Assembly (NCBI RefSeq): GCF_029840635.1
Contig: NZ_JAOCCU010000059.1
Span: 1-36,388 of the forward strand
Length of the DNA stretch: 36,388 nucleotides
Source: Mitsuaria sp. GD03876
Lineage (GTDB): Bacteria > Pseudomonadota > Gammaproteobacteria > Burkholderiales > Burkholderiaceae_C
Reading direction: 5' to 3'
Shown one piece after another: positions 9,141 through 15,561 of this stretch. Below the pieces are notes generated by a model. The model was not told where the DNA came from and ran no database searches. It saw only the letters and a program-made list of their open reading frames with translations. The translations under genes and the position numbers were made by a program. The first letter of the stretch is position 1. Each line of letters opens with the position of its first letter.

Positions 9141-10595
9141 TCAGCGCCGCGCGTCCAGCGGCACCGCCGCGGTCTCCACGAAGATCGACGGGCGGAAGCC
9201 CTCGCCGCCGCCGCTGGGCACCTTGCCGGCCTCGGAGGCCAGCACCTCGATCGCGCGGGCCGACATCGGCTTGGCGAACAGGAATCCCTGGAGCTCGTCG
9301 CAGCCCATGGCCACGAGCTGGTCGCGCTGCGCCGCCGTCTCCACGCCCTCGGCCACGACCTTCAGGTGCAGCACGCGCGCCATCTCGATGACCGCGCGCG
9401 CGATCGCCTGCGCCTCGACGCTGGTGGCCACGTCGGCGACGAAGGCCCGGTCGATCTTGAGTTCCTGCGCCGGCAGCTGGCGCAGCGCCGCCAGGCTCGA
9501 GTAGCCGGTACCGAAGTCGTCGATGGACACATGCACGCCCAGCGCGCCCAGCCGCTTGAAGGCGCGTCCGGTCGCGGCGGTGTGCTCCATCGCGACGGAC
9601 TCGGTGATCTCGCAGGTGAAGCGCTCCGGGCGCAGCCGGTGGCGCTTGAGGCCCTTCTCGAGCCGGGAGATGAAGTCGTCCGAGCGCATCTGGTAGCCCG
9701 ACACATTGATCGCGACCCGCATCCGCAGGCCCATCTCACGCCAGCGCGCGGCCTGCGCCAGCGCGGTGTCGCCGACCCAGTCGCCGATGGTCTCGATCAG
9801 GCCGTAGCGCTCGGCCACCGGGATGAAACGCGCCGGGCTGACCATGCCCAGCGTCGGATGGCGCCAGCGCAGCAGCGCCTCCACGCCGGTGACCTGCAGC
9901 GTGCCGGCGTCCATCTTGGGCTGGTACAGCAGCTCGAGTTCCTTGTTGCGGATCGCCTCGCGCAGCTCGCGCGCCAGCGTCAGTTCCTCGCGCAGCTCCT
10001 CCTCCTGCACCGCGTCGAAGAACGCATGGCCGTTGCCGCCCAGGCGCTTGACCGAGCGCATCGCCGTCTGCGCGCGCCGGATCAGCCGGATCGACCCGCC
10101 GTGCTCCGGCGACATCGCCACGCCGACCGACAGCCCCACCCGCAGCGGCGTCGCGCCGACGACGACCGGTTCGGTCAGCGCCTCCAGCACCTGGCGCACC
10201 AGCGCGTCGGTCTGGCCGGCGGGCACCTCGCTCCAGAGGGCGAATTCATCCCCCGCCAGCCGCCCCACCAGGGCGCGCTTGCCCCCGATCTGGCGCAGCC
10301 GTTCGGCGGTGCGCACCAGCAGGTGGTCGCCGTTGGCCTTGCCGTGCTCGTCGTTGACCAGCCGGAAGCCGTCCAGCCCGATGTAGAGCAGGCAGCCCTC
10401 GCCGGCGCGGCGCTGCAGCGCCTCGAGCGCGGTGGCGAACTCGTCCTCGAAGCGGCGCGAGGTGGGCAACCCGGTCAGGCGGTCGCGCGCGCGGCGCCGG
10501 CCCGCGCGCGCCAGCCGGCCCTGGACCGCCATCAGCAGGACCAGCGTCAGCGCGACGCCCAGCAGGACGCCCAGGAGCACCCACAACACGGTCAA
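9141..10595 (-). CDS. Membrane-anchored GGDEF-EAL c-di-GMP protein
   Basis: The 484-residue protein has one N-terminal membrane helix (residues 3-24), a GGDEF domain (about 35-195) and an EAL domain (about 205-450). The EAL half looks active: E239-A-L, N297, E329, D359-D360 in DDFGTGYSS, K380 and E416 are all present, so it should hydrolyse c-di-GMP. The GGDEF half is degenerate. The signature is AGDEF (114-118), the first metal-binding aspartate of the D-x-D-x-F motif is Gly73, and there is no RxxD inhibitory site. A GTP-sensing regulatory role is inferred. The start is TTG at 10595, supported by GGAG with a 7-base spacer. The gene stands alone. Confidence 0.9.
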   Translation of the reverse strand: MTVLWVLLGVLLGVALTLVLLMAVQGRLARAGRRRARDRLTGLPTSRRFEDEFATALEALQRRAGEGCLLYIGLDGFRLVNDEHGKANGDHLLVRTAERLRQIGGKRALVGRLAGDEFALWSEVPAGQTDALVRQVLEALTEPVVVGATPLRVGLSVGVAMSPEHGGSIRLIRRAQTAMRSVKRLGGNGHAFFDAVQEEELREELTLARELREAIRNKELELLYQPKMDAGTLQVTGVEALLRWRHPTLGMVSPARFIPVAERYGLIETIGDWVGDTALAQAARWREMGLRMRVAINVSGYQMRSDDFISRLEKGLKRHRLRPERFTCEITESVAMEHTAATGRAFKRLGALGVHVSIDDFGTGYSSLAALRQLPAQELKIDRAFVADVATSVEAQAIARAVIEMARVLHLKVVAEGVETAAQRDQLVAMGCDELQGFLFAKPMSARAIEVLASEAGKVPSGGGEGFRPSIFVETAAVPLDARR

Positions 10596-10784
10596 GACAA
10601 GGCTCCGGCTGCGACAAGGGAGGAAGTTCGGATGCTAGGCGTTACGCCGGCGTTCGTGCGCTCTCAGCACTGGAATGGGGGGACACGTGTTGCGGGCCGG
10701 CGTGACCGGGTGCACGCGGTGAAGGCCGTGCCGGGACATCGCACAGCCGGGCGGGTCGTAGGTGGAAACCCCATGCGTCCGGTC

Positions 10785-10813
10785 GTGTCAGCACGATGTC
10801 AGCCGGGGACAAT
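10785..10813 (+). promoter_or_regulatory. Candidate sigma-70 promoter for the OPT transporter
   Basis: GTGTCA at 10785-10790 resembles a -35 (TTGACA) and GACAAT at 10808-10813 resembles a -10 (TATAAT). The spacer is exactly 17 bases. The predicted start would fall near 10820, about 87 bases before the ATG and inside the left arm of the inverted repeat. Confidence 0.5.
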
Positions 10814-10816
10814 GCG

Positions 10817-10842
10817 CGCTGTTTTTTTGTATCAAAACAGCG
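10817..10842. promoter_or_regulatory. AT-rich perfect inverted repeat, putative operator
   Basis: CGCTGTTTT and AAAACAGCG (10817-10825 and 10834-10842) form a perfect 9-bp inverted repeat with an 8-base centre, TTTGTATC. It is an AT-rich island in very GC-rich surroundings and covers the predicted transcription start, a classic repressor position. Alternatively it would form a hairpin at the 5' end of the transcript. The cognate regulator is not identifiable here. Confidence 0.55.
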
Positions 10843-10906
10843 TCCATCCTGGTCACGAGCCCGGAGCCGGGCGCGGCAACGGACAACCGGAAAGATCGAG
10901 CAAAGC

Positions 10907-12892
10907 ATGGCGCTTCAGCATTTGACCGACGAGCAGGTGCAGACCTGGTCGCGCGCGCAGAAGGACGAGTGGTGGTTCAAGAACGTCTATCGCGGCGACA
11001 TGGCGCAGCTCTCGCTGCGATCGGGCTTCACCGGCTTCATGCTGGGCGGCATCCTGGCGGCGACCTCGCTGTACATCGGCGGCAAGACCGGGATCAGCGT
11101 CGGGGTCGGGTTGACCTCGGTGATCCTGGCCTTCGCGATGTTCCGCATCTTCGCCACGCTGGGCTGGGCCAAGGACTACACGATCCTGGAGAACAACTGC
11201 ACGCAGTCGATCGCGACGGCCGCGGGCTACGTGGTCTCGCCGCTGTTCTCGTCGCTGGCGGCGTACATGCTGTTCGTGGACCACATCGTGCCGTGGTGGC
11301 AGATGATGATCTGGATGGTCCTGATCGCGGTGCTGGGCGTGCTGGTGGCCTTCCCGATGAAGCGGCGCTTCATCAACGAGGACCAGCTGCCCTTCCCTGA
11401 GGGCCGCGCCTGCGGCGTGGTGCTGGACTCGCTGTACACCGGCGAGGGCGGCGAAGGCATCTACAAGGCCAAGCTGCTGGCCAAGGTGGCCGGCGGCGCG
11501 GCGCTGTACCAGGCGGTGATCAGCGACGGCTGGATGAAGCTGCTGCAGTTCAAGCTGCTGCGCATGGACAAGTGGGCCGGCATGACCGAGCCCTGGACCT
11601 TCCACGAGCGGCTGGACGAGTACTACTACGGCCTGGCGGCCAAGGCCGAGATCTGGATCCCGAAGATCCTGGGCACCGACATCCGGGCGCTGGGCCTTCG
11701 GCTGACGCTGGACGCGGCGATGCTGGGCGTGGGCGGGCTGATGGGCATCGCGGTGGCGACGAGCTGCCTGCTGGGCGCGTTCGTGAACTTCGTGGTGCTG
11801 GCGCCGATCATGATCCAGGCCGGCGACATCGTGCAGCGCGTGAGCGCCACGGGCGCGCCGATCCCGATCTCGCGCGCGGAGATCGTCAACCAGTGGTCGA
11901 TGTGGTGGGGCGTGGCGATGATGGTCGCGGGCTCGCTGACGACGCTGCTGGCCAAGCCCGACCTGTTCGTGGCGGTGTTCAAGTCCTTCCGCCGCAAGCC
12001 GGGCCAGGCGAGCAACGGGTCGGACCTGCTCAAGGGCATCGAGGTGCCGCTGTGGATCTCCTTCGTCGGCGTGCCGGTGCTGGGGGTGCTGTCGTCGTAC
12101 GTGGCGCACCTGTTCTTCGGCGTGCCGATGGTGATGGCGCTGATCTCGCTGCCGCTGATCTTCGTGCTGACGGTGATCTGCACGAACTCGATGGCGCTGA
12201 CCTCGTGGACGCCCACGGGCGCGCTGTCCAAGATCACGCAGTTCACGATGGGCGCGATCGACCGGGCCAATCCGGCGTCCAACCTGATCCCCGCGGGCAT
12301 GACCTCGGAGATCTCGTCCAACGCGGCCAACCTGCTGAGCGACATCAAGCCGGGCTACATGCTGGGCGGCAAGCCGCGTCACCAGGCGATCGGTCACGTG
12401 ATCGGCGTGGTGGCGGGGGTGCTGTTCTGCGTGCCGCTGTTCTTCCTGCTGTTCGTGCCGAAGAACGCGGAGGGCCTGCGCTCGACGTCGACGATCATTT
12501 CCGAGCAATTCTCGATGCCGGCGGCGGTGCAGTGGCGCGGCGTGGCGGAGATCATCGCCAACGGGCTGCACAGCCTGCCGTCGTCGGCGCTGATCACGAT
12601 GGCGGTGGCGGCGGTGTGCGCGGTGGGGATCGAGCTGATCAAGATGGCGACGAAGGGCAAGTTCCCGCTGTCGTCGGTGGCGATCGGGCTGGGCGTGGTG
12701 CTGCCGCCGGAGTCGACCTTCGCGATGTGGGTGGGCGCGATGATCTTCTTCGTGATGGGCAAGGTCTACAAGACGCCGGGCACGGCGGGCTGGAAGCGCT
12801 GGGTGGATGGGTGCGAGCCGATCTGCGCGGGGCTGATCTCGGGCGCGGCGCTGATGGGCATCGGCAACGCGATCGTGAACGTGCTGATCTGA
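10907..12892 (+). CDS. OPT-family oligopeptide transporter
   Basis: The 661-residue inner-membrane protein of the OPT/YSL superfamily has around fourteen hydrophobic segments. Typical bacterial OPT sequence is visible, including FPMKRRFINEDQLPFPEGRA (about residues 151-170), where substrate-pathway residues lie in the family, and a late VVLPPESTFAMWVGAMIFF segment. Characterised relatives move small peptides or metal chelates by proton symport; the substrate here is unknown. The ATG at 10907 is chosen because MALQHLTDEQ begins the conserved cytoplasmic N-terminus. The Shine-Dalgarno is weak (GATCGAG). A promoter with an inverted repeat precedes it and a long hairpin follows the stop codon. 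It appears monocistronic. Confidence 0.9.
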   Translation: MALQHLTDEQVQTWSRAQKDEWWFKNVYRGDMAQLSLRSGFTGFMLGGILAATSLYIGGKTGISVGVGLTSVILAFAMFRIFATLGWAKDYTILENNCTQSIATAAGYVVSPLFSSLAAYMLFVDHIVPWWQMMIWMVLIAVLGVLVAFPMKRRFINEDQLPFPEGRACGVVLDSLYTGEGGEGIYKAKLLAKVAGGAALYQAVISDGWMKLLQFKLLRMDKWAGMTEPWTFHERLDEYYYGLAAKAEIWIPKILGTDIRALGLRLTLDAAMLGVGGLMGIAVATSCLLGAFVNFVVLAPIMIQAGDIVQRVSATGAPIPISRAEIVNQWSMWWGVAMMVAGSLTTLLAKPDLFVAVFKSFRRKPGQASNGSDLLKGIEVPLWISFVGVPVLGVLSSYVAHLFFGVPMVMALISLPLIFVLTVICTNSMALTSWTPTGALSKITQFTMGAIDRANPASNLIPAGMTSEISSNAANLLSDIKPGYMLGGKPRHQAIGHVIGVVAGVLFCVPLFFLLFVPKNAEGLRSTSTIISEQFSMPAAVQWRGVAEIIANGLHSLPSSALITMAVAAVCAVGIELIKMATKGKFPLSSVAIGLGVVLPPESTFAMWVGAMIFFVMGKVYKTPGTAGWKRWVDGCEPICAGLISGAALMGIGNAIVNVLI

Positions 12893-12904
12893 GTTTCAGA
12901 TCAT

Positions 12905-12935
12905 CGACAGTCGATCGGCGAACCGATCGATGTCG
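12905..12935. terminator. Long hairpin after the OPT transporter
   Basis: TCGATCGG-CGAA-CCGATCGA (12911-12930) is a perfect 8-bp stem with a CGAA loop. It is extended by CGACA/TGTCG (12905-12909 and 12931-12935) across one bulged G, giving 13 bp in all. It starts 13 bases after the stop. No T-run follows, so termination may be rho-assisted. Confidence 0.6.
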
Positions 12936-12978
12936 AACCTGTGCCTGACCGCTGGTGACGGCGGATCGCATGGCACAA

Positions 12979-13022
12979 TTCGGGCCCTTCGCAGGCGTGG
13001 GAACGCGGGCGAAGGGCCCGAA
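12979..13022. other. 14-bp hairpin in the leader of tRNA-Arg
   Basis: TTCGGGCCCTTCGC and GCGAAGGGCCCGAA pair perfectly over 14 bp with a 16-base loop. A small second stem, GTCCT-TTC-AGGAC (13023-13035), follows directly. A possible -10 (CACAAT, 12974-12979) lies immediately before the first arm. The structure sits between the OPT gene and the tRNA: it may be a leader structure on the tRNA precursor or a second terminator for the OPT transcript. Confidence 0.6.
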
Positions 13023-13064
13023 GTCCTTTCAGGACATCGCGGGCGTCGGTTCACCGACATCAGT

Positions 13065-13141
13065 CTGCCCGTAGCTCAACTGGATAGAGCAGCTGCCTTC
13101 TAAGCAGCAGGTCGGGGGTTCGAGTCCCTCCGGGCAGGCCA
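13065..13141 (+). tRNA. tRNA-Arg (anticodon UCU)
   Basis: A full cloverleaf is visible. The acceptor stem is CTGCCCG/CGGGCAG (7 bp, perfect), the D-stem GCTC/GAGC, the anticodon stem GCTGC/GCAGC with loop CTTCTAA, and the T-arm GGGGG-TTCGAGT-CCCTC. The anticodon TCT at 13099-13101 reads AGA/AGG, rare arginine codons in a GC-rich genome. The discriminator is G and the 3' CCA is encoded (13139-13141). It borders a lower-GC segment, a common insertion position for islands. Confidence 0.96.
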
Positions 13142-13154
13142 GCTTGCTGTTGGC

Positions 13155-13188
13155 GAGGTTGGGCCGCTTGGGGCGACCTCAGTTTTTT
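13155..13188 (+). terminator. Intrinsic terminator of tRNA-Arg
   Basis: GAGGTTG (13155-13161) pairs with CGACCTC (13174-13180), 7 bp including one G-T, and is followed by AGTTTTTT. This is a standard rho-independent terminator 14 bases after the CCA end. It overlaps the last codons of the gene on the opposite strand. Confidence 0.75.
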
Positions 13189-13835
13189 CCGTTCGACCGA
13201 AACGACATCCGCGTCATGACCGACAGGCGTGAGGTGGTCTTGGCGACGTCCGGAGGGAAGCGTTCGAATGGGGCGAGTTGGCGCAGCAACTCGATGGCTC
13301 GGACGGATAGATGGATCGAGTCCGAGCGCTCGATGCTCAGATGAAGGATCTCGCCTTCGGAAGACAGCTCGAGTTGGATCAGCACGTCGCCGTATACAGG
13401 CTTGCCACCGACTTGCGGCACCTCGAGTGATCCGGCGTCTTCGATCCGCTGGCGCTGCCGCGCGTAGTAGGCGCGGATCTCCGGAGAGCTCTGCGGCGAC
13501 AAGACATGCGAGCGGCCAGCGTTCTCATCCGCGATGCGGCCTTCGATCTCGGCGAGCATGCGTTCGAAGCGGAGGCGAAGCTCCACGCCCTGCGGGCCTG
13601 GCGCGCGTTGGCGCAGAAGCGCCAGCTGCTCCTTGATCTGGTTGATCAGGCGGGTTTGCTCGTCCTTGAGGGCGACGATCTCGCGGGCGGTTTCGGTTGG
13701 GTCGCTGGTGGCCTGGGATGGTGGTTCGACCGCGTGTGCCGCGGTCGCGCATGCCAGGAGCGTCGCAGAGATCACCACGCGGCAGACCCCGTATGGAGCG
13801 AGCCGCACTCCCCTCATCAACTCCTCAAATGCCAT
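13179..13835 (-). CDS. Secreted TonB C-terminal-domain protein
   Basis: The 218-residue protein has a signal peptide ending ATAAHA (about residues 27-32) and a short helical, Glu/Gln/Arg-rich stretch predicted to coil (about 48-90). A TonB_C-like domain follows (about 125-210). That domain contains VYGDVLIQLELSSEGEILHL, then AIELLRQLAPFERFPPDV, the order seen in energy-transducer TonB family proteins. Unlike true TonB it lacks a retained membrane anchor with a Pro-rich spacer, so it is probably periplasmic. The start at 13835 has GAGG with an 8-base spacer; an ATG six codons later (13817) follows GAGGAG closely and is an alternative. Codon use is less GC-rich than the core. Role unknown. Confidence 0.75.
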   Translation of the reverse strand: MAFEELMRGVRLAPYGVCRVVISATLLACATAAHAVEPPSQATSDPTETAREIVALKDEQTRLINQIKEQLALLRQRAPGPQGVELRLRFERMLAEIEGRIADENAGRSHVLSPQSSPEIRAYYARQRQRIEDAGSLEVPQVGGKPVYGDVLIQLELSSEGEILHLSIERSDSIHLSVRAIELLRQLAPFERFPPDVAKTTSRLSVMTRMSFRSNGKN

Positions 13836-14495
13836 CGACGCGTCCTCGCGTGTCCCCGACCAACGAGCCGCGATGCTAGCGGGCGGGAGGCTCAAGCGAC
13901 CACTGGATGTCATCGCCCCAACCGATGAGGTCGAACCACACCGAGCACGGCCGATTGGGGTCGGTGGTCCCGGCGACAACGGAGCATAGATGGCAAAAGG
14001 CGAAAAACGATTCAGAAGCGCTTGAGAGCGTGACCGCGGGTGCGTAGGTCGACAGCTTCTAAACAGCCCGCTTCGACTGGTGCGAGACCGATGATGGAGC
14101 CCCACCCGCAGCGACGGGGCTTCAACGAAGTCTTCAAGATGCGCCTTCGGCTGATGTTGCCTATCCCCGTGCCAAGGCAGGAGCGTGAGCATCGATGGAG
14201 ACGGATCATGGAGCACCGCTGGCTCCGGTCGGCAGCTTCACCTGATCACCGGTCGCTCGGCCACGGCGCAGCCGTGACGCCATCGCGAATGTCCGCTCTT
14301 GCCGGCGCGACAGTCGCACCTCTCTTCGGCGCGGCGAATTGAGGCGCTGGCCATGAGCCGGTCGAAGAGCCGCGACGTCAATGATCGATCCAGCCGACGT
14401 GATTCATGGAGAAGTATTGGCTGACGCTTGGCCATCACGTCAGCTGAAACGGGACTCCCACCTAGAATCTGGGGGCAATTTCCAATTGGACGGCT
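13836..14495. other. Gene-poor 660-base segment with small inverted repeats
   Basis: I see no convincing gene. Open frames on both strands are Arg/Ser-rich with no ribosome site or family. A hairpin, AGCCCC-N12-GGGGCT, lies at 14098-14121, and CTTC-AAC-GAAG (14120-14130) overlaps its right edge. A dyad and candidate -10 for the downstream operon are at 14420-14468. Composition is intermediate between the core and the island genes. It could be decayed mobile or dispersed-repeat DNA, but no transposase or integrase remnant is recognisable. Confidence 0.55.
14420..14468 (+). promoter_or_regulatory. Dyad and candidate -10 upstream of the PIN operon
   Basis: GCTGACG (14420-14426) and CGTCAGC (14438-14444) are perfect inverted 7-mers separated by 11 bases. 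TAGAAT at 14463-14468 is a plausible -10; the matching -35 position (about 14440-14445) overlaps the right half-site and is itself poor. A poor -35 overlapped by a dyad would fit an activator or repressor site. The ATG follows 28 bases after the -10. Confidence 0.35.
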
Positions 14496-15557
14496 ATGGC
14501 AGACGACGGGCAACTTTTTGTCTTGTGCGACACCAATGTCGGTGCGCGTGATGCGCACCTTTTTCGCAAGAAGGGTGGGCCGCTTCTCATTGACATGCTC
14601 CGCGCCAAGAAAGCAAAGCTTTTGGTGCCCGAGATCCTGCGTGCCGAGTACATCAAGCAATTCACCATCGCTGGCGACGAAGCCTTACAAAAGACGGTGA
14701 AAGAGGTTGATAGGTTGAAAACGCTCTGCGGGTTCGACCTATTCGGGTTGCTGCCAAAGGCGCAGTTTGGAATCGCGCAGGCCCGTGAGATCTTGGATCA
14801 GCTTGACGATGTCATCCATGTCGTTCCCACGACGGACGCGCTCAAAATCGCCGCGTCCGACCGCTCCATGGAGGGTCGGCGACCGACGTCGAAGTCCGAC
14901 CACGGCTACAAGGATTGCCTCATCTGGGAAAGCGTTTTGACGCTGCCCCCGGGTTCCGAAGTGATATTTGTGACTCGCGATGAGGTTGGCTTCTTCGAAA
15001 AAGACGTGCTCGCCCCCAGCCTTGGCAAGGAAGCCGTGGCCAAGGGGCTGAAACTGACTGCGTTCAGAACTACCGAGACGAATGGCGTGTCGCCAGTTGT
15101 CGATGCGCTGAAGGCTCGATTTGCGGACCTCGCTTCAATGCGCACCACTGACGTGTTGATGGGGGACCATCCCATAGTCCAGGCGTACATGAGAAATGAG
15201 CGCGCCGCGCCAGTTTTGCCGGTGACGTCCGCAGAGGTGTTGCTGCAGCCGGAAGTCCAGCCCGACATGCTGCAGGCTTTGCTTACAGCTCGTACGAGAC
15301 ACCTGAGCCTTCTGGACATCAAGGCCCTTGGGTTCGTCGGATTTTTGGAACGGGCTGCTAAACAGCAGGCCGTCGACCTGCTCGTGCAGTCCGGCGCCAC
15401 CACAGACGCGGCGCGCAACGCTCTGGAACGTTTGGCGTTGGCTGGGCTGATACGAGACACCGGTCACAACTACCTAGCCGTCAAAGGCGAGTTGCTGGAG
15501 AAGGCGGTGCAGCAGGCTGAGACTGAAATGATTAAGCTCACGGGCTTCGGAGGCTGA
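14496..15557 (+). CDS. PIN-like (DUF4935-type) predicted nuclease
   Basis: The 353-residue protein has a PIN-fold N-terminal domain (about 1-200). The expected acidic residues are visible: D12 in LCDTN, E46 in VPEIL (or E51), D140 in GYKDCLIWES and D162 in FVTRDEVGFF. The K-D-x-L-I-W and F-V-T-x-D motifs match the DUF4935 (PIN_12) group of metal-dependent RNases. The C-terminal part (about 290-332, ATTDAARNALERLALAGLI then a short hairpin) resembles a winged helix, suggesting nucleic-acid binding. It ends 4 bases before the next gene and is surely co-translated with it. GC is clearly below the surroundings. No antitoxin-sized partner is present, so a classical toxin-antitoxin pair is unlikely; an island defence role is inferred. 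Confidence 0.72.
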   Translation: MADDGQLFVLCDTNVGARDAHLFRKKGGPLLIDMLRAKKAKLLVPEILRAEYIKQFTIAGDEALQKTVKEVDRLKTLCGFDLFGLLPKAQFGIAQAREILDQLDDVIHVVPTTDALKIAASDRSMEGRRPTSKSDHGYKDCLIWESVLTLPPGSEVIFVTRDEVGFFEKDVLAPSLGKEAVAKGLKLTAFRTTETNGVSPVVDALKARFADLASMRTTDVLMGDHPIVQAYMRNERAAPVLPVTSAEVLLQPEVQPDMLQALLTARTRHLSLLDIKALGFVGFLERAAKQQAVDLLVQSGATTDAARNALERLALAGLIRDTGHNYLAVKGELLEKAVQQAETEMIKLTGFGG

Positions 15558-15561
15558 AATC

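Larger units (their letters stand above)
10596..10906. other. Divergent intergenic region, GGDEF-EAL / OPT transporter
   Basis: About 310 bases separate two divergent genes. The right part holds a promoter and inverted repeat for the OPT transporter, listed separately. The left 190 bases are GC-rich and show no gene that I can support. Reading the transporter frame upstream of 10907 gives an Arg/Ser-rich stretch unlike the family, so it is treated as untranslated. Confidence 0.6.

Noticed and set aside
14012-14209. Short minus-strand frame in the gene-poor segment, considered as a mobile-element remnant
   Set aside because: No transposase or integrase motif is recognisable and there are no flanking direct repeats that I can see.
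14496-15557. Toxin of a VapBC-type toxin-antitoxin pair
   Set aside because: The protein is more than twice VapC length, has an extra C-terminal domain, and the partner is an 805-residue repeat protein rather than a small antitoxin.
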